Assembly: GCA_902606255.1 (NCBI GenBank)
Contig: CACLFQ010000008.1
Span: forward strand, 1 to 36,892
Length of the DNA: 36,892 nucleotides
Source: an uncultured Prochlorococcus sp.
Lineage (GTDB): Bacteria > Cyanobacteriota > Cyanobacteriia > PCC-6307 > Cyanobiaceae
Reading direction: 5' to 3'
Made by a program: the position numbers and the translations under genes. Of the stretch, positions 5,745 to 15,305 are shown piece after piece; position 1 is the first letter of the stretch, and every line of letters begins with the position of its first letter. The notes below the pieces were generated by a model, which saw only the letters and a list, made by a program, of their open reading frames with translations, had not been told where the DNA came from and did not search any database.

Positions 5745-7607
5745 TTATGCAGGCATTTTAGTTTCTTCAAGAAGAGACTTTAATTCTTCTCCCTCAATAA
5801 CTTCCTCTTGGAGAATTTTTTGAGAGATCGATTCAAGAAGGGGTAAATTATTTCTTAAGATATTAAGGGCAGTTTCATGTGCATCATCAACCAAATCCCT
5901 AACCTCTTTATCTATTGCTTGAGCTGTAGCATCACTAACAGATCTTCTAGGATTGCTACCATTTCCTAAAAACTGACCTCCTCCTTGTTTGTCATAAGCT
6001 AATGGTCCAAGAATATCGCTCATTCCAAACGTACCAACCATTTGTTCAGCTATATCCGTCGCTCTTTGTAAATCATTTGAAGCTCCTGTTGTAATCTTTC
6101 CAAAGACAACTTCTTCTGCTGATCTTCCTCCTAGTAGTGTAGCTATTTGCCCTTTTAATTCTTCTTTAGAATTCAAAAACCTTTCTTCTGTTGGCAATTG
6201 AAGGGTATAACCAAGTGCGCTCATACCTCTGGGCACGATTGAGATCTTTGCAACTTTAGAACCACCAGGCATAAGGTGACCAACTATAGCGTGGCCAACT
6301 TCGTGATAAGCTACAACTTTCTTTTCATCGTCTTGCAAAACACGACTCTTTTTCTCTAAACCAGCTACAACTCTTTCTATAGCCTCACTTAAGTCTCGCT
6401 GTTCTACACTTTTCCTTTTTGCTCTAGCTGCAAGTAGAGCCGCCTCATTTACCATGTTAGCTAGATCAGCACCAGCGAATCCACTAGTGGCTTGCGCGAT
6501 GGAATCTAAATCTATTGAATCTGCAAGTTTAACTTTTTTTGTATAGATCTCCAATATAGTTTTTCTACCTGAAAGATCAGGTCTATCGACTAGGACTTGC
6601 CTATCAAACCTTCCAGGTCTTAATAAAGCAGCATCAAGAACTTCTGGTTGGTTAGTTGCTGCTAAGACTATAACTGGCTTATCAGCCGAGGTAAACCCAT
6701 CCATTTCAGTAAGAAGCTGATTTAAAGTTTGTTCTCTCTCATCATTGCCACCAACAACTCCCATGGACCCTGAACGACTTTTACCAATAGCATCTAATTC
6801 ATCAATAAAAATAATGCAAGGAGCTTTTTTCTTAGCTTGTTCAAACAAATCCCTAACTCTTGCTGCACCTGCACCTACAAAAAGCTCAACAAATTCAGAA
6901 CCTGAAATAATGAAAAAAGGAACTTCTGCTTCACCAGCAACAGCTTTGGAAAGGAGAGTTTTTCCTGTTCCTGGAGGTCCCACAAGAAGTACACCTTTAG
7001 GTATTCGCGCTCCAATATCAGTGTATCTTTCTGGTTTTTTTAAAAAATCAACTATTTCTGTTAATTCATCCTTAGCCTCATCAACTCCTGCAACATCTGC
7101 GAATGTTACTTTTGATTCGTCATCTGGTACATAAACTTTAGCTTTACTTTTAGTAAAACTTAAAGCTCCTTGAGCACCTCCACCACCCATACTTCTTCTA
7201 GCAAAAAATTGCAAGACAAGAATAAAAATTAAAGGAGGAACAACCCAGCTCAATAAAGTTGAGAAGAAATTAGGTTTCTTTGGAGGGGCAGCAGCAAATT
7301 CCACCCCTTTACTTTCTAACCTTTGGGGCAAATCCATATCAAAAATTGGGGTTGTTGCTAACACTGAAGGGGCACCCTCTTCAGCTCCATTTAACTCATA
7401 TCTAATTTGTTCTTGAGTTATGTATGCTCTCTTAACTTCCCCATCATTAACCTGATCTATAAATAAAGAGTAAGGAACTCTTGGGATTTGCATATTTTGA
7501 TTTGGGAAAAGACTACTAAATAAAAGTAGTGCTCCAACTCCTATCAAAATGATATTTACAATTCCAAATCTTCTATTAGGTTGATTATCGTCTTGTCTTA
7601 TTGGCAT
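5745..7607 (-). CDS. ftsH: ATP-dependent zinc metalloprotease FtsH
   Basis: 620 aa from the ATG at 7607. A TTG at 7619 would add four residues; the ATG (MPIRQ...) is preferred. FtsH extracts and degrades membrane proteins, in cyanobacteria including damaged photosystem II subunits. Numbering from the TTG: two membrane helices at ~19-39 and ~121-140, AAA+ ATPase with Walker A GPPGTGKT (214-221), Walker B IIFIDE (269-274) and second region of homology [20 protein letters not shown] (321-340), then the protease domain with zinc motif HEVGH (439-443). Cyanobacteria have several FtsH paralogues; I cannot say which one this is. A palindrome lies in the 101-base gap to ribD upstream. Confidence 0.97.
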   Translation of the reverse strand: MPIRQDDNQPNRRFGIVNIILIGVGALLLFSSLFPNQNMQIPRVPYSLFIDQVNDGEVKRAYITQEQIRYELNGAEEGAPSVLATTPIFDMDLPQRLESKGVEFAAAPPKKPNFFSTLLSWVVPPLIFILVLQFFARRSMGGGGAQGALSFTKSKAKVYVPDDESKVTFADVAGVDEAKDELTEIVDFLKKPERYTDIGARIPKGVLLVGPPGTGKTLLSKAVAGEAEVPFFIISGSEFVELFVGAGAARVRDLFEQAKKKAPCIIFIDELDAIGKSRSGSMGVVGGNDEREQTLNQLLTEMDGFTSADKPVIVLAATNQPEVLDAALLRPGRFDRQVLVDRPDLSGRKTILEIYTKKVKLADSIDLDSIAQATSGFAGADLANMVNEAALLAARAKRKSVEQRDLSEAIERVVAGLEKKSRVLQDDEKKVVAYHEVGHAIVGHLMPGGSKVAKISIVPRGMSALGYTLQLPTEERFLNSKEELKGQIATLLGGRSAEEVVFGKITTGASNDLQRATDIAEQMVGTFGMSDILGPLAYDKQGGGQFLGNGSNPRRSVSDATAQAIDKEVRDLVDDAHETALNILRNNLPLLESISQKILQEEVIEGEELKSLLEETKMPA

Positions 7608-7673
7608 AATTGTGGGCAAATTTGAACTTATTATAAACTAAACCAACAGTTTCCGTATCTGTATTGTTTTTTT

Positions 7674-7703
7674 TGGGTAAGAACCGTACGGTACTTTAAC
7701 CCA
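7674..7703. promoter_or_regulatory. palindrome upstream of ftsH
   Basis: A perfect 10-base palindrome ACCGTACGGT (7683-7692) is nested in imperfect outer arms TGGGTAA (7674-7680) and TTAACCCA (7696-7703). It lies between the ribD stop and the ftsH start. On the ftsH-sense strand the structure is followed by A residues, not a U-run, so it does not look like an intrinsic terminator. An operator or mRNA leader structure for ftsH is possible but unproven. Confidence 0.35.
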
Positions 7704-7720
7704 TACAAAATATCTTAAAA

Positions 7721-8815
7721 TTAATTTTTGAATATACTCTTAACGCATATATCATCACCAATCAAACTAAGCTGAGATTCGCTTAATTTAATAATTTCAT
7801 GCATTTCTCCAAACTCAAAATCCCCAAGGGGATTCATACTATTTTCTCCGCCTAAAATTTTTGGAGCAATAAAAGTTATAATTTCCTGAATACAATTAGA
7901 TTTAATAGCGGCTGTAGCCAATCCAGGGCCACATTCCCACAAAACTTTATTACATCCCCTTTTAGCAAGTATTTTTGAAATTAACTCTGGATTATCTGAT
8001 GATACCTTTTCAACTTCAACACACTTTGGAATCCTAGTGAGGTAGTTTTCATTTGCTGTAGAAGAATCATAAATAACTATTGTTTTTGCCTTATTACAAT
8101 CCCAAAGATTAGATTTTGTTGGCAGGTCTAAACTTTTTGTAAAAACAACTCGCAAAGGCTCAGGATTTTTTAAACCTCTAGAAGTCAAAAGGGGATTATC
8201 TCTTCTTAATGTGTTTCCACCAATGATTATTGCATCAAATTCTGCTCTAAAAGAGTGTACTAATGCCCTTGATTCTTCATTAGTAATCCATTTACTTTTC
8301 CCATTTTTTAAAGCTATTCTTCCATCAATACTCATTGCCCATTTAAAAACACCAAATGCCTTTTTAGTAATATTCCTATGAATGAAAGCCTTATTTAAAT
8401 CTAAGGATTCCTTTTTACATAATCCTAAGTGAACTTGTATTCCAGCTTCTTTTAGCAGCTTAATACCTTTACCAGCGACTCTTAAATCAGGGTCTTCAAT
8501 AGATATATAAGCCTTTTTTATCCCAGAGGATATCACCTTATCTACACATGGAGGTGTTCTACCCTGGTGACAGCAAGGTTCAAGATTTACATAAATTGAC
8601 CCACCTCTAGCATCTTTTTTTAAATTATTAAAAGCCATCGCTTCAGCATGGGGCATGCCAGCCTTGTAATGAAATCCTTCTGCAATAAGCTTTCCATTCT
8701 TATCAATTATCACTGCTCCCACCCTAGGGTTAGGACTCGTTGTATTTTTGCCTAAAGAAGCCAAAAAAATCGCTCTTTTCATCCATTTTGCATGGCTTAC
8801 ATTTTTTTCAAACAT
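7721..8815 (-). CDS. ribD: bifunctional riboflavin biosynthesis deaminase/reductase
   Basis: 364 aa from the ATG at 8815 (a TTG two codons earlier is also possible). It carries out the second and third steps of riboflavin synthesis after GTP cyclohydrolase II: deamination of the pyrimidine, then reduction of the ribosyl side chain. The N-terminal ~150 residues are a cytidine-deaminase-like zinc domain with HAEAMA and PCCHQGRTPPC providing the ligands. The C-terminal ~210 residues are a DHFR-like reductase starting around KWAMSIDGRIA, with GGNTLRRDNP and a late GGENS loop. Both domains look complete. The DUF3122 gene lies close upstream on the same strand. Confidence 0.96.
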   Translation of the reverse strand: MFEKNVSHAKWMKRAIFLASLGKNTTSPNPRVGAVIIDKNGKLIAEGFHYKAGMPHAEAMAFNNLKKDARGGSIYVNLEPCCHQGRTPPCVDKVISSGIKKAYISIEDPDLRVAGKGIKLLKEAGIQVHLGLCKKESLDLNKAFIHRNITKKAFGVFKWAMSIDGRIALKNGKSKWITNEESRALVHSFRAEFDAIIIGGNTLRRDNPLLTSRGLKNPEPLRVVFTKSLDLPTKSNLWDCNKAKTIVIYDSSTANENYLTRIPKCVEVEKVSSDNPELISKILAKRGCNKVLWECGPGLATAAIKSNCIQEIITFIAPKILGGENSMNPLGDFEFGEMHEIIKLSESQLSLIGDDICVKSIFKN

Positions 8816-8830
8816 CTCCAAAAATCAAAT

Positions 8831-9331
8831 TCAGTTTATTGATCTCCACTCCTTAACAACAAAGGGAGGAACAGGCAATTCAGAAAAAACTCCTGATAAA
8901 GATAATCTTAATGGTCTATTTTTATCTAAATTCATAATCAATTCATCAAGATCAAATTCTGCTGCAGCTTGTCTTCTATCATTTGCTAATTCCACATTAA
9001 GTAATGTTTTATCATCTAAAAGCCATTGTTTTCTCCCTGATTCAACCCTCAAGTCAGTGGGATGATCAATCCTAAGATTTCCTGGATAACCTATTACCCT
9101 CAAGATCAACTTATCTTCAAAAAGAGGTGATTTATAAGCCACTAATTGCCAAGTTTCAAAGTCCAAGTCCCTTAAAAACTCACTACTAGCATTTATTAAT
9201 TCCCCGTTTATTTCTGTTTCTGCAACTTCCGCAAATACTTTTAATGGGTTAAAGATAAAGGATAGTAGTAAAAGTAAAGGTAATATTCCTTTAAAAAAAA
9301 TATTTTTATTTGATTTTGTAATTTTCTTCAT
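8831..9331 (-). CDS. DUF3122 family secreted protein
   Basis: 166 aa. The N-terminus is a clear signal peptide: basic MKKITKSNK, a hydrophobic core (GILPLLLLLSFIF) and a likely cleavage near VFAEVAE at ~36. The mature part (~130 aa) matches what I know as DUF3122, a cyanobacterial family of unknown function; WQLVAYK, LILRVIGYPG and FSELPVPPFVVKEW are conserved-looking blocks. It should act in the periplasm or thylakoid lumen. Its start overlaps the end of the upstream unknown gene by 26 bases and it is followed by ribD after about 15 bases, so the three probably share a transcript. Confidence 0.8.
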   Translation of the reverse strand: MKKITKSNKNIFFKGILPLLLLLSFIFNPLKVFAEVAETEINGELINASSEFLRDLDFETWQLVAYKSPLFEDKLILRVIGYPGNLRIDHPTDLRVESGRKQWLLDDKTLLNVELANDRRQAAAEFDLDELIMNLDKNRPLRLSLSGVFSELPVPPFVVKEWRSIN

Positions 9332-9611
9332 TTTCAGAATCCATCAGGGCATCTAGAGTTACAGCTGTTCTTACAATAGCTTGATATCTTTTGATTATTT
9401 TACGATTTTTTTCTATAACTCGAGATAAATTCAAAGTGTCTTTTTCAGAATAGCTAGATGTTAAATCGTTAGAATCTTCTTCAATAAACTCAAACTCACT
9501 ATCTTTATTAATTAGAGTTAACAATAAATCATGCAATCTCTTTCTCCTTTCAGACAATTGATTTATTATGAAAGCTCTAACAATTATAAGATAATTTAAT
9601 AAAACATTCAA
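9306..9611 (-). CDS. hypothetical protein, translationally coupled to DUF3122 gene
   Basis: 101 aa; I do not recognise it. It starts at TTG with no early in-frame ATG. The first ~17 residues are hydrophobic (NVLLNYLIIVRAFIINQL), too short and charged at the end to be certain of a membrane helix. The rest is charged and likely helical (SERRKRLHDLLLTLINK, RVIEKNRKIIKRYQAIVRTAV). It ends inside the DUF3122 start region (26-base overlap), which suggests coupled translation. It is divergent from cobL, with only 29 bases between their starts, so both promoters must overlap. Confidence 0.6.
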   Translation of the reverse strand: MNVLLNYLIIVRAFIINQLSERRKRLHDLLLTLINKDSEFEFIEEDSNDLTSSYSEKDTLNLSRVIEKNRKIIKRYQAIVRTAVTLDALMDSENEENYKIK

Positions 9612-9640
9612 ATAGATAAGTTTCTTATAATTAAATATTC

Positions 9641-10915
9641 ATGACTGAAAAAAAAAGAAAAATTCATGTAATAGGGATTAATTCTTATAAATTTGAAGAT
9701 TTACCCCTCAAATTACAAAATCTATTTCTAGAGACAGTTTCTATTGCAGTTCCTAATTCATATTTTGAAAAAATTAAATCATGGAGTCAAAATAATTTAG
9801 AAAAAAAGAAATCATTTTTTGCAAGCAAAAGTAATAAAGATCTGATTAACTGGCTTAAATCTCAAAAAAGTGATGTAATTTTAATTTCAAGAGGAGATCC
9901 CCTCTGGTTTGGAATTGGGAGAATACTTCTAGAAAATTTTTCAAAAGAAGAATTAAGTTTTTACCCTTCAAATACTTGCATTCAAATAGCATTTAGCAAG
10001 TTAAGGATCCCATGGCAAGATACTGTTAATGTAAGTATTCACGGCAGAGATTCGACTAGGTTAGTTGAGGCTCTTAAACCAAGGCCTTCAACTTTGGCGA
10101 TTATTACAGATTCACACAACAAAAGTTTAGAAGTAATCAAAAAACATTTATTAGAATTAAATCTGATTGACTTCTATGATTTTTGGCTCTGTGAAGAGAT
10201 AGGCTTCGACAATGAAAATATACGCAAATTAAATCTTAAAGAGTCATTACCCTCTGATATATCAAGTTTAAACATTGTTGTTCTTACAAAAACAAAGAAA
10301 AATTTTTCAAATAATAATATCCCTCTTTTCGGAATCAATGACAGTATTTTTAAGACTTTTGATGATAGACCAAATTTATTAACTAAAAGGGATGTTCGCG
10401 TTCAAATCTTAGCTGATTTAGAACTCCCGAAAAATGGTGTCATTTGGGATATAGGAGCAGGTTGTGGATCAATTGGTTTAGAGGCATTAAAATTAAGGCC
10501 TAATTTAGACTTGTTTTGTATCGATAAAAGGATTGGATCAAAAGCATTAATACTAGAAAACTCAAAAAGACTTGGCGTAAAACCAAAATTTATTTTTGAG
10601 GAAGACATAATTAAAACCTTGAACACGAAAAATTTAAGTTCTTTTGAAAAACCTAATAGATTAGTAATTGGAGGATGCGATAAAAAGACTAAACTTCAAA
10701 TTATTAATACCATGGCTCAGGGCATGAGAATTGGAGATATTATCGTTATCCCAATAATTGACATTCAAACTATTAAAGACTTAAAAGAGGAATTAGAAGA
10801 TAAAAATTTCAAAACAAATTTAAATTTAATTCAGACCTATAAAAGCTTAAGTATCGCTGAGGGAATAAGATTAGAACCAAATAATCCTGTTTTTCTATTG
10901 AAAGGAAAAAAATGA
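9641..10915 (+). CDS. cobL: precorrin-6Y C5,15-methyltransferase (decarboxylating)
   Basis: 424 aa, a CbiE-CbiT fusion. It methylates the corrin ring at C5 and C15 and removes the C12 acetate carboxyl in cobalamin synthesis. Residues ~6-215 are the CbiE tetrapyrrole methylase domain with SRGDPLWFGIGR at ~83-94. Residues ~245-424 are CbiT, a Rossmann methyltransferase with the SAM loop WDIGAGCGSIGLEAL at ~269-283. The length fits the fused form. ATG start, 29 bases from the divergent hypothetical gene. It converges on the NAD kinase gene with 13 bases between stops. Prochlorococcus makes a cobalamin form (pseudocobalamin), consistent with keeping this pathway. Confidence 0.95.
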   Translation: MTEKKRKIHVIGINSYKFEDLPLKLQNLFLETVSIAVPNSYFEKIKSWSQNNLEKKKSFFASKSNKDLINWLKSQKSDVILISRGDPLWFGIGRILLENFSKEELSFYPSNTCIQIAFSKLRIPWQDTVNVSIHGRDSTRLVEALKPRPSTLAIITDSHNKSLEVIKKHLLELNLIDFYDFWLCEEIGFDNENIRKLNLKESLPSDISSLNIVVLTKTKKNFSNNNIPLFGINDSIFKTFDDRPNLLTKRDVRVQILADLELPKNGVIWDIGAGCGSIGLEALKLRPNLDLFCIDKRIGSKALILENSKRLGVKPKFIFEEDIIKTLNTKNLSSFEKPNRLVIGGCDKKTKLQIINTMAQGMRIGDIIVIPIIDIQTIKDLKEELEDKNFKTNLNLIQTYKSLSIAEGIRLEPNNPVFLLKGKK

Positions 10916-10928
10916 ATTTAAATAGTTG

Positions 10929-11837
10929 TTATTTGTTAGGTTTTGCCACATGTGGCAAACCCCAACCTAGTTTATTTCTTAAAACCTGGAAAAATTCATG
11001 ATCTTCAAGTCTAATAAACTTTACTGAGTGTTTACTTTTTCTTATTAAAACCCTATCTTCAGGCCAAACATAACAACCAGCATTTCCATCAACAACCATT
11101 ACCAACCTTTCAGGAGTTGCAGGGAAAACAGTTACTGGCTCCGAATCATTAAAAACCAATGCCCTAGATGCCAATGAATGTGGAGCAATTGGAGTTAATT
11201 GCACTACTGGACAATCAGGTGTAATAACTGGCCCTCCAGCACTTAGAGAATAGGCAGTAGATCCAGTTGGAGTAGATAAAATTACTCCATCAGCTGAAAT
11301 ATCCACAGGAGCATGTCGCCCTATCGAAATCTCAAAATGACACATACTTGTCAAAGGTTCTCTATGAAGAGCCATCTCATTAAGGCAGAGAGACTCCCAT
11401 CTCCTCTGCTCATTCCTCATTACACTAATGATAAAGCAAGTTCTTTCTTCAATATCCCAATTACCAGCAATGATTTTATCTATTGCTTCATCAAGATTAG
11501 ATAAATAAGCTTCTGCAAGAAAACCTAAATGACCAGTATTTATTGTAAGGATTGGAATTTTAGCAGGCGCTGTTTGCCTTGCGGCAGAAAGCACAGTTCC
11601 ATCTCCGCCAAGAACTATTGCAAATTCCATTGACGAGTCAAACCCCTCTGGGACACAATTCGTATATCCCAAAGGACGAACATGTTGATCAGGATTGGCG
11701 AATCCAACCATTCCACCAGAGCTACTAACTCTTACAACTTCATAATTGGAATTTTCCAATTTTTTCTGAACAGAAGTTGCAGTTTGAACAGCAAGTTCTT
11801 TACCATCATTAACGATTAGCCCTGCTTTACGTACCAA
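10929..11837 (-). CDS. nadK: NAD(+) kinase
   Basis: 302 aa. It phosphorylates NAD to NADP. The signature [11 protein letters not shown] begins at residue 77, with the catalytic Asp in GGDG. The substrate-binding block [21 protein letters not shown] is intact in the C-terminal half, and NEMALHREP supplies the NE/D motif. Cyanobacteria usually have two NAD kinases; which one this is cannot be told by eye. The start is a TTG: an in-frame TGA directly precedes it and no ATG lies nearby. The last codons contain a strong palindrome (10942-10959). It converges on cobL and lies downstream of pheS. Confidence 0.95.
   Translation of the reverse strand: MVRKAGLIVNDGKELAVQTATSVQKKLENSNYEVVRVSSSGGMVGFANPDQHVRPLGYTNCVPEGFDSSMEFAIVLGGDGTVLSAARQTAPAKIPILTINTGHLGFLAEAYLSNLDEAIDKIIAGNWDIEERTCFIISVMRNEQRRWESLCLNEMALHREPLTSMCHFEISIGRHAPVDISADGVILSTPTGSTAYSLSAGGPVITPDCPVVQLTPIAPHSLASRALVFNDSEPVTVFPATPERLVMVVDGNAGCYVWPEDRVLIRKSKHSVKFIRLEDHEFFQVLRNKLGWGLPHVAKPNK
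10936..10969. terminator. palindrome at the cobL/nadK convergent ends
   Basis: TTTGCCACATGTGGCAAA (10942-10959) is a perfect 18-base palindrome. Outer arms TTAGG/TAGGTT and AACCTAG extend it with a small bulge, giving a long stem. It lies inside the last codons of nadK and 26 bases after the cobL stop. It could end cobL transcription or protect the nadK 3' end. There is no clean U-run on either strand, so factor-independent termination is uncertain. Confidence 0.4.
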
Positions 11838-11907
11838 TCAAACAACTAAAGCTATGACCATCTTAAACTAATTTGCTGGACAATCCTAATTTAAAATTTC
11901 AATTTTA

Positions 11908-12915
11908 TTAGAACTGTTCTAAAAATCTAAGATCATTTGTGTAAAATTTTCTGATGTCGTCAATCTGATGTCTTACCATGCAAAACCTTTCAACTCCTAA
12001 TCCAGCTGCGAATCCAGTCCATTTTTCAGAATCTATTCCTAATTTTTCTAAGACCTTCGGATCTACCATTCCACAGCCCATTACTTCTAACCATTTACCT
12101 TTCCATTGAACATCTACTTCTGCAGAAGGTTCAGTAAATGGGAAATAACTAGCTCTAAATCTTACAGGAATATCTCCAAAAAAGGTTTTTAAAAATGTAA
12201 GAACTGTTCCTCTTAAGTGACTAAAATTAATATCTTGATCGATACATAAAACCTCAACCTGATTAAATACAGGGGAATGAGTCGCATCTACAGCATCTCT
12301 CCTATATACTCTTCCGGGAGCAATAATTCTTACAGGAGGAGGATTTTTCTCCAGGTATCTTATCTGAACTGGTGAAGTATGGGTCCTTAAAAGTCTATTT
12401 TCATCTAAGTAGAAAGTATCCTGCATATCTCTCGCGGGATGATTTTTGGGGATATTGAGAGACTCAAAATTATAAAAATCAGTTTCTATTTCAGGACCAC
12501 TTTCAACTGAGTATCCTAAACCACAAAAAATATCTATTATTTCGTCTTGAGTTGAAATTAAAGGATGTTTATTTCCAGGGGGTATTCCAATTGAAGGAAT
12601 AGTTACATCAATTTTTTCTTTTTTAATCTTTTTATCTAAGGCTTCGCCGTTTAGTTGATTTTTTCTTTCAGTTAATAGTTTTTGCAAATTTATCTTTATT
12701 AAATTTGCCTTCTGGCCAATAATTGGTCTATCAGTAGCAGATAATTGACCCATTATTTTCAAGATAATTGACAAATCACCTTTTTTTCCTAGCAAGGAAA
12801 CTCGCAATTGATCCAGTTCTTCATGAGTATTAGAATTATCTATATTATTTTTTGCTGTTAGAGAAAGATTATTTAGTTTTTCCTCAATTTGACTTAATGA
12901 TTCAATTTGACTCAC
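11908..12915 (-). CDS. pheS: phenylalanyl-tRNA synthetase alpha subunit
   Basis: 335 aa. It charges tRNA-Phe as an alpha2-beta2 enzyme; PheT is not in the window. Residues ~1-90 are the coiled-coil arm that contacts tRNA. The class II catalytic core follows, with motif 2 around [13 protein letters not shown] and [18 protein letters not shown], and motif 3 [18 protein letters not shown] near the end. [14 protein letters not shown] forms the phenylalanine site. The start is GTG (GTG AGT CAA ATT). It is divergent from surE, with about 70 bases between starts, and has the same direction as nadK. Confidence 0.97.
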   Translation of the reverse strand: MSQIESLSQIEEKLNNLSLTAKNNIDNSNTHEELDQLRVSLLGKKGDLSIILKIMGQLSATDRPIIGQKANLIKINLQKLLTERKNQLNGEALDKKIKKEKIDVTIPSIGIPPGNKHPLISTQDEIIDIFCGLGYSVESGPEIETDFYNFESLNIPKNHPARDMQDTFYLDENRLLRTHTSPVQIRYLEKNPPPVRIIAPGRVYRRDAVDATHSPVFNQVEVLCIDQDINFSHLRGTVLTFLKTFFGDIPVRFRASYFPFTEPSAEVDVQWKGKWLEVMGCGMVDPKVLEKLGIDSEKWTGFAAGLGVERFCMVRHQIDDIRKFYTNDLRFLEQF

Positions 12916-12983
12916 TGATATAGTAAAAATAAGTATTGCTTTATCTTACTTAAATATCGTCCATAAATAAAATGTATTGATTA

Positions 12984-13793
12984 ATGAAACCTTTAAATAT
13001 ATTAATTAGCAATGATGATGGTGTTTTTGCAGCGGGAATAAGAGCTTTAGCAAAAGCAGCGCAAAAAAGAGGACATAAGGTAAAAGTAGTATGCCCTGAT
13101 CAAGAAAGATCAGCCACTGGACATGGTCTTACTTTACAATCTCCATTAAGAGTGGAAAAAGCTGACGAATTATTCGGGGAAGGAATTAAAGCTTGGGGAT
13201 GTTCTGGCACACCTGCTGACTGCGTCAAATTAGCACTATCTGAACTCTTGGATCATAAACCTGATCTAGTACTATCTGGAATAAATCACGGGCCCAATTT
13301 AGGGACAGATATTTTTTGTTCAGGAACAGTTGCTGCTGCTATGGAAGGCACTTTAGAAAATGTTCCCTCCATGGCAATAAGTGTTGCTAGTTTTAAATGG
13401 AAGAATTTTGAATATGCTGGAGAAATTGCAATGAATATTGCCGAACAAGCAATTAACGATAGTTGGCCAGCTTCTCTTCTATTAAACTTAAATATACCCC
13501 CTTGCGAGAAAAGCAAAATAAAAGAATTATCCTGGACAAGATTATCAGTAAGAAAATATAAAAATCAATTTTCTAAAAGAGAAGACCCGAGGGGTGACGA
13601 TTATTATTGGCTCGCGGGTGAGGTAGTTTTAGATCTAAATTCAAAAGGTTATGGTCCAAAGAAATGGCCAAGTGACGTTTCACAAATACAAGAAAATAAA
13701 ATATCTCTTACACCCGTTGAACCAGATTTATTTTGGAGAGGTCATTTAGACAAATTACCTAAAATTAATAATTCATTTATAAATCCTTCTTAA
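12984..13793 (+). CDS. surE: 5'-nucleotidase SurE
   Basis: 269 aa. A metal-dependent nucleoside monophosphate phosphatase linked to stationary-phase survival. The metal-binding start [14 protein letters not shown] (Asn10, Asp11, Asp12) is intact. [11 protein letters not shown] and [19 protein letters not shown] carry the conserved Ser and Asn ligands and the phosphate-binding loop. Length is normal for cyanobacterial SurE. ATG start. The 3' end overlaps the convergent DUF3611 gene by 21 bases. Confidence 0.96.
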   Translation: MKPLNILISNDDGVFAAGIRALAKAAQKRGHKVKVVCPDQERSATGHGLTLQSPLRVEKADELFGEGIKAWGCSGTPADCVKLALSELLDHKPDLVLSGINHGPNLGTDIFCSGTVAAAMEGTLENVPSMAISVASFKWKNFEYAGEIAMNIAEQAINDSWPASLLLNLNIPPCEKSKIKELSWTRLSVRKYKNQFSKREDPRGDDYYWLAGEVVLDLNSKGYGPKKWPSDVSQIQENKISLTPVEPDLFWRGHLDKLPKINNSFINPS

Positions 13794-14306
13794 AAGCCAT
13801 AAAGAAAAGCAAAGTCCAAAAAAATGAGCAGCAATTACTTGTGTGTTACTGAGAACTGATAATATTTCAAGTCCAGTAATTGGGATATCAGATGTCGCTG
13901 TTATCAATTGTCCAGTTGTTTGAGAGGATGCTTGTATAAATAAGGCTCCCATAAGAGCTTGATATCCAATTAATCCAAACAAAATTCCAAATAAATCAAC
14001 TATTAGTCCTCGTTTTATCAATTTACCGGTTTGTCCTCTTGAGGGTCTTGCGTTGCTTGCGATTGCTCTTCCTGTTCTAACTATTAACCAACCTTGCCAA
14101 AGACTAAAAAGTAGTAAAATCAAGGATATGGTTGTAAGTGATAGACCAGGCGCTAAGCCAAGTTGTCCTTCGCTGTTATTTACAACATTTGAAAAAAGCA
14201 AAACAGCTGCAACAACAACACCTAAAATGGACTGAACCCAAAAGCGTATCCATCCAATGCGCCGCATTCCAAATGAAAGGGACTGAAAATCAATTTTGTC
14301 AGACAT
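13773..14306 (-). CDS. DUF3611 family membrane protein
   Basis: 177 aa. It matches the cyanobacterial/plastid DUF3611 family, whose function is not established. The sequence opens with a short polar segment containing [14 protein letters not shown]. Four hydrophobic segments follow: ~23-43 ([17 protein letters not shown]), ~53-77, ~105-125 ([19 protein letters not shown]) and ~152-173 ([19 protein letters not shown]). It is thus an integral membrane protein, thylakoid or plasma membrane. The 3' end overlaps surE by 21 bases in convergent orientation. The start faces ribF, about 70 bases away. Confidence 0.8.
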   Translation of the reverse strand: MSDKIDFQSLSFGMRRIGWIRFWVQSILGVVVAAVLLFSNVVNNSEGQLGLAPGLSLTTISLILLLFSLWQGWLIVRTGRAIASNARPSRGQTGKLIKRGLIVDLFGILFGLIGYQALMGALFIQASSQTTGQLITATSDIPITGLEILSVLSNTQVIAAHFFGLCFSLWLLRRIYK

Positions 14307-14374
14307 TCATTTGATTGAATAAACTGTAATCAATCCAAATTTGCCACTAAAATCATAAAATTGCACGTAATCTT

Positions 14375-15298
14375 TTGATCTCTTTAATATCGCCATCTGA
14401 AGTTAAGAATCCTACCTCAATCGCTATTGGAAGTTTTGATGGCCTACATGCTGGCCACAGACAATTAATTAAAAGTGTAGTTGAAGAAAATCAATATACC
14501 CCAACAATTGCAAGCTTCTGGCCTCATCCCAGAGAAGTTCTTTACAAAGAGACGCGTCTTAGACTTGATCTCCCTTATGAAAAACTATCTATTCTTGAAG
14601 ATCTGGGGATTGAACAATTAGTTCTGATTCCTTTTGATATAGAACTATCCAAATTAAGTGCAGAAAGATTCGTAAGAGATATTTTGATAAATCAATTAAA
14701 AGCAAAAAACATTTCTGTAGGTGCTAATTTTAAATTTGGTTTCAGAAGAAGTGGAGATATAAATACAATAAAAAATATGATTAAGGATACGGATATTAAA
14801 CTAAAAATTACTCCAATTTTAGAAGACAAGGAAGGTAGAATCAGCAGCAGCAGAATAAGAGATCTATTAGAGAAAAGTGATCTGAAAAATGCTTTCAAAA
14901 TACTTAATAGGCCTTATAGTTTTAATGGAAAGGTTGTTAAAGGTAAAGGAATTGGAAAAAGTATAGGATGGCCTACCGCAAATCTTGAAATAGATGGCAG
15001 AAAATTTTTACCTGGAGAAGGAGTTTACGCATCTTGGACAACCATAGAAAATTCCAACCAAAAAATTGAATCTGTTATGAATCTTGGCTCTCAACCAACA
15101 ATAAATCCTTTATTGCCATCTGCAGTTGAAGTTCATTTAATAAATAAAGATATAGATCTATATGGTTTCAATCTATCTGTAGAACCAGTTAAAAAACTTA
15201 GATCTCAAATCAAGTTCAAAAATATAGATCAACTTTCTAATCAAATTAAAAAAGATAGAGATAATGCTCTAAAAATTTTTAAAAACTACCAAAAATAA
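14375..15298 (+). CDS. ribF: bifunctional riboflavin kinase/FAD synthetase
   Basis: 307 aa. It makes FMN from riboflavin, then FAD. The N-terminal adenylyltransferase domain (~1-170) has GSFDGLHAGHRQLI at ~19-32 and the late SSSRIRDLLE motif. The C-terminal kinase domain (~180-305) has RPYSFNGKVVKGKGIGKSIG, then WPTANLEI. The start is TTG: in this frame no ATG or GTG occurs between an upstream TAA and the first domain strand. thiE follows after 7 bases in the same direction. This places two cofactor genes together. Confidence 0.96.
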   Translation: MISLISPSEVKNPTSIAIGSFDGLHAGHRQLIKSVVEENQYTPTIASFWPHPREVLYKETRLRLDLPYEKLSILEDLGIEQLVLIPFDIELSKLSAERFVRDILINQLKAKNISVGANFKFGFRRSGDINTIKNMIKDTDIKLKITPILEDKEGRISSSRIRDLLEKSDLKNAFKILNRPYSFNGKVVKGKGIGKSIGWPTANLEIDGRKFLPGEGVYASWTTIENSNQKIESVMNLGSQPTINPLLPSAVEVHLINKDIDLYGFNLSVEPVKKLRSQIKFKNIDQLSNQIKKDRDNALKIFKNYQK

Positions 15299-15305
15299 AT
15301 TACAA

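Noticed and set aside
6745-7134. 129-codon plus-strand ORF inside ftsH
   Set aside because: It is the antisense shadow of the conserved AAA+ domain; its low-complexity Pro/Ser-rich product matches no family.
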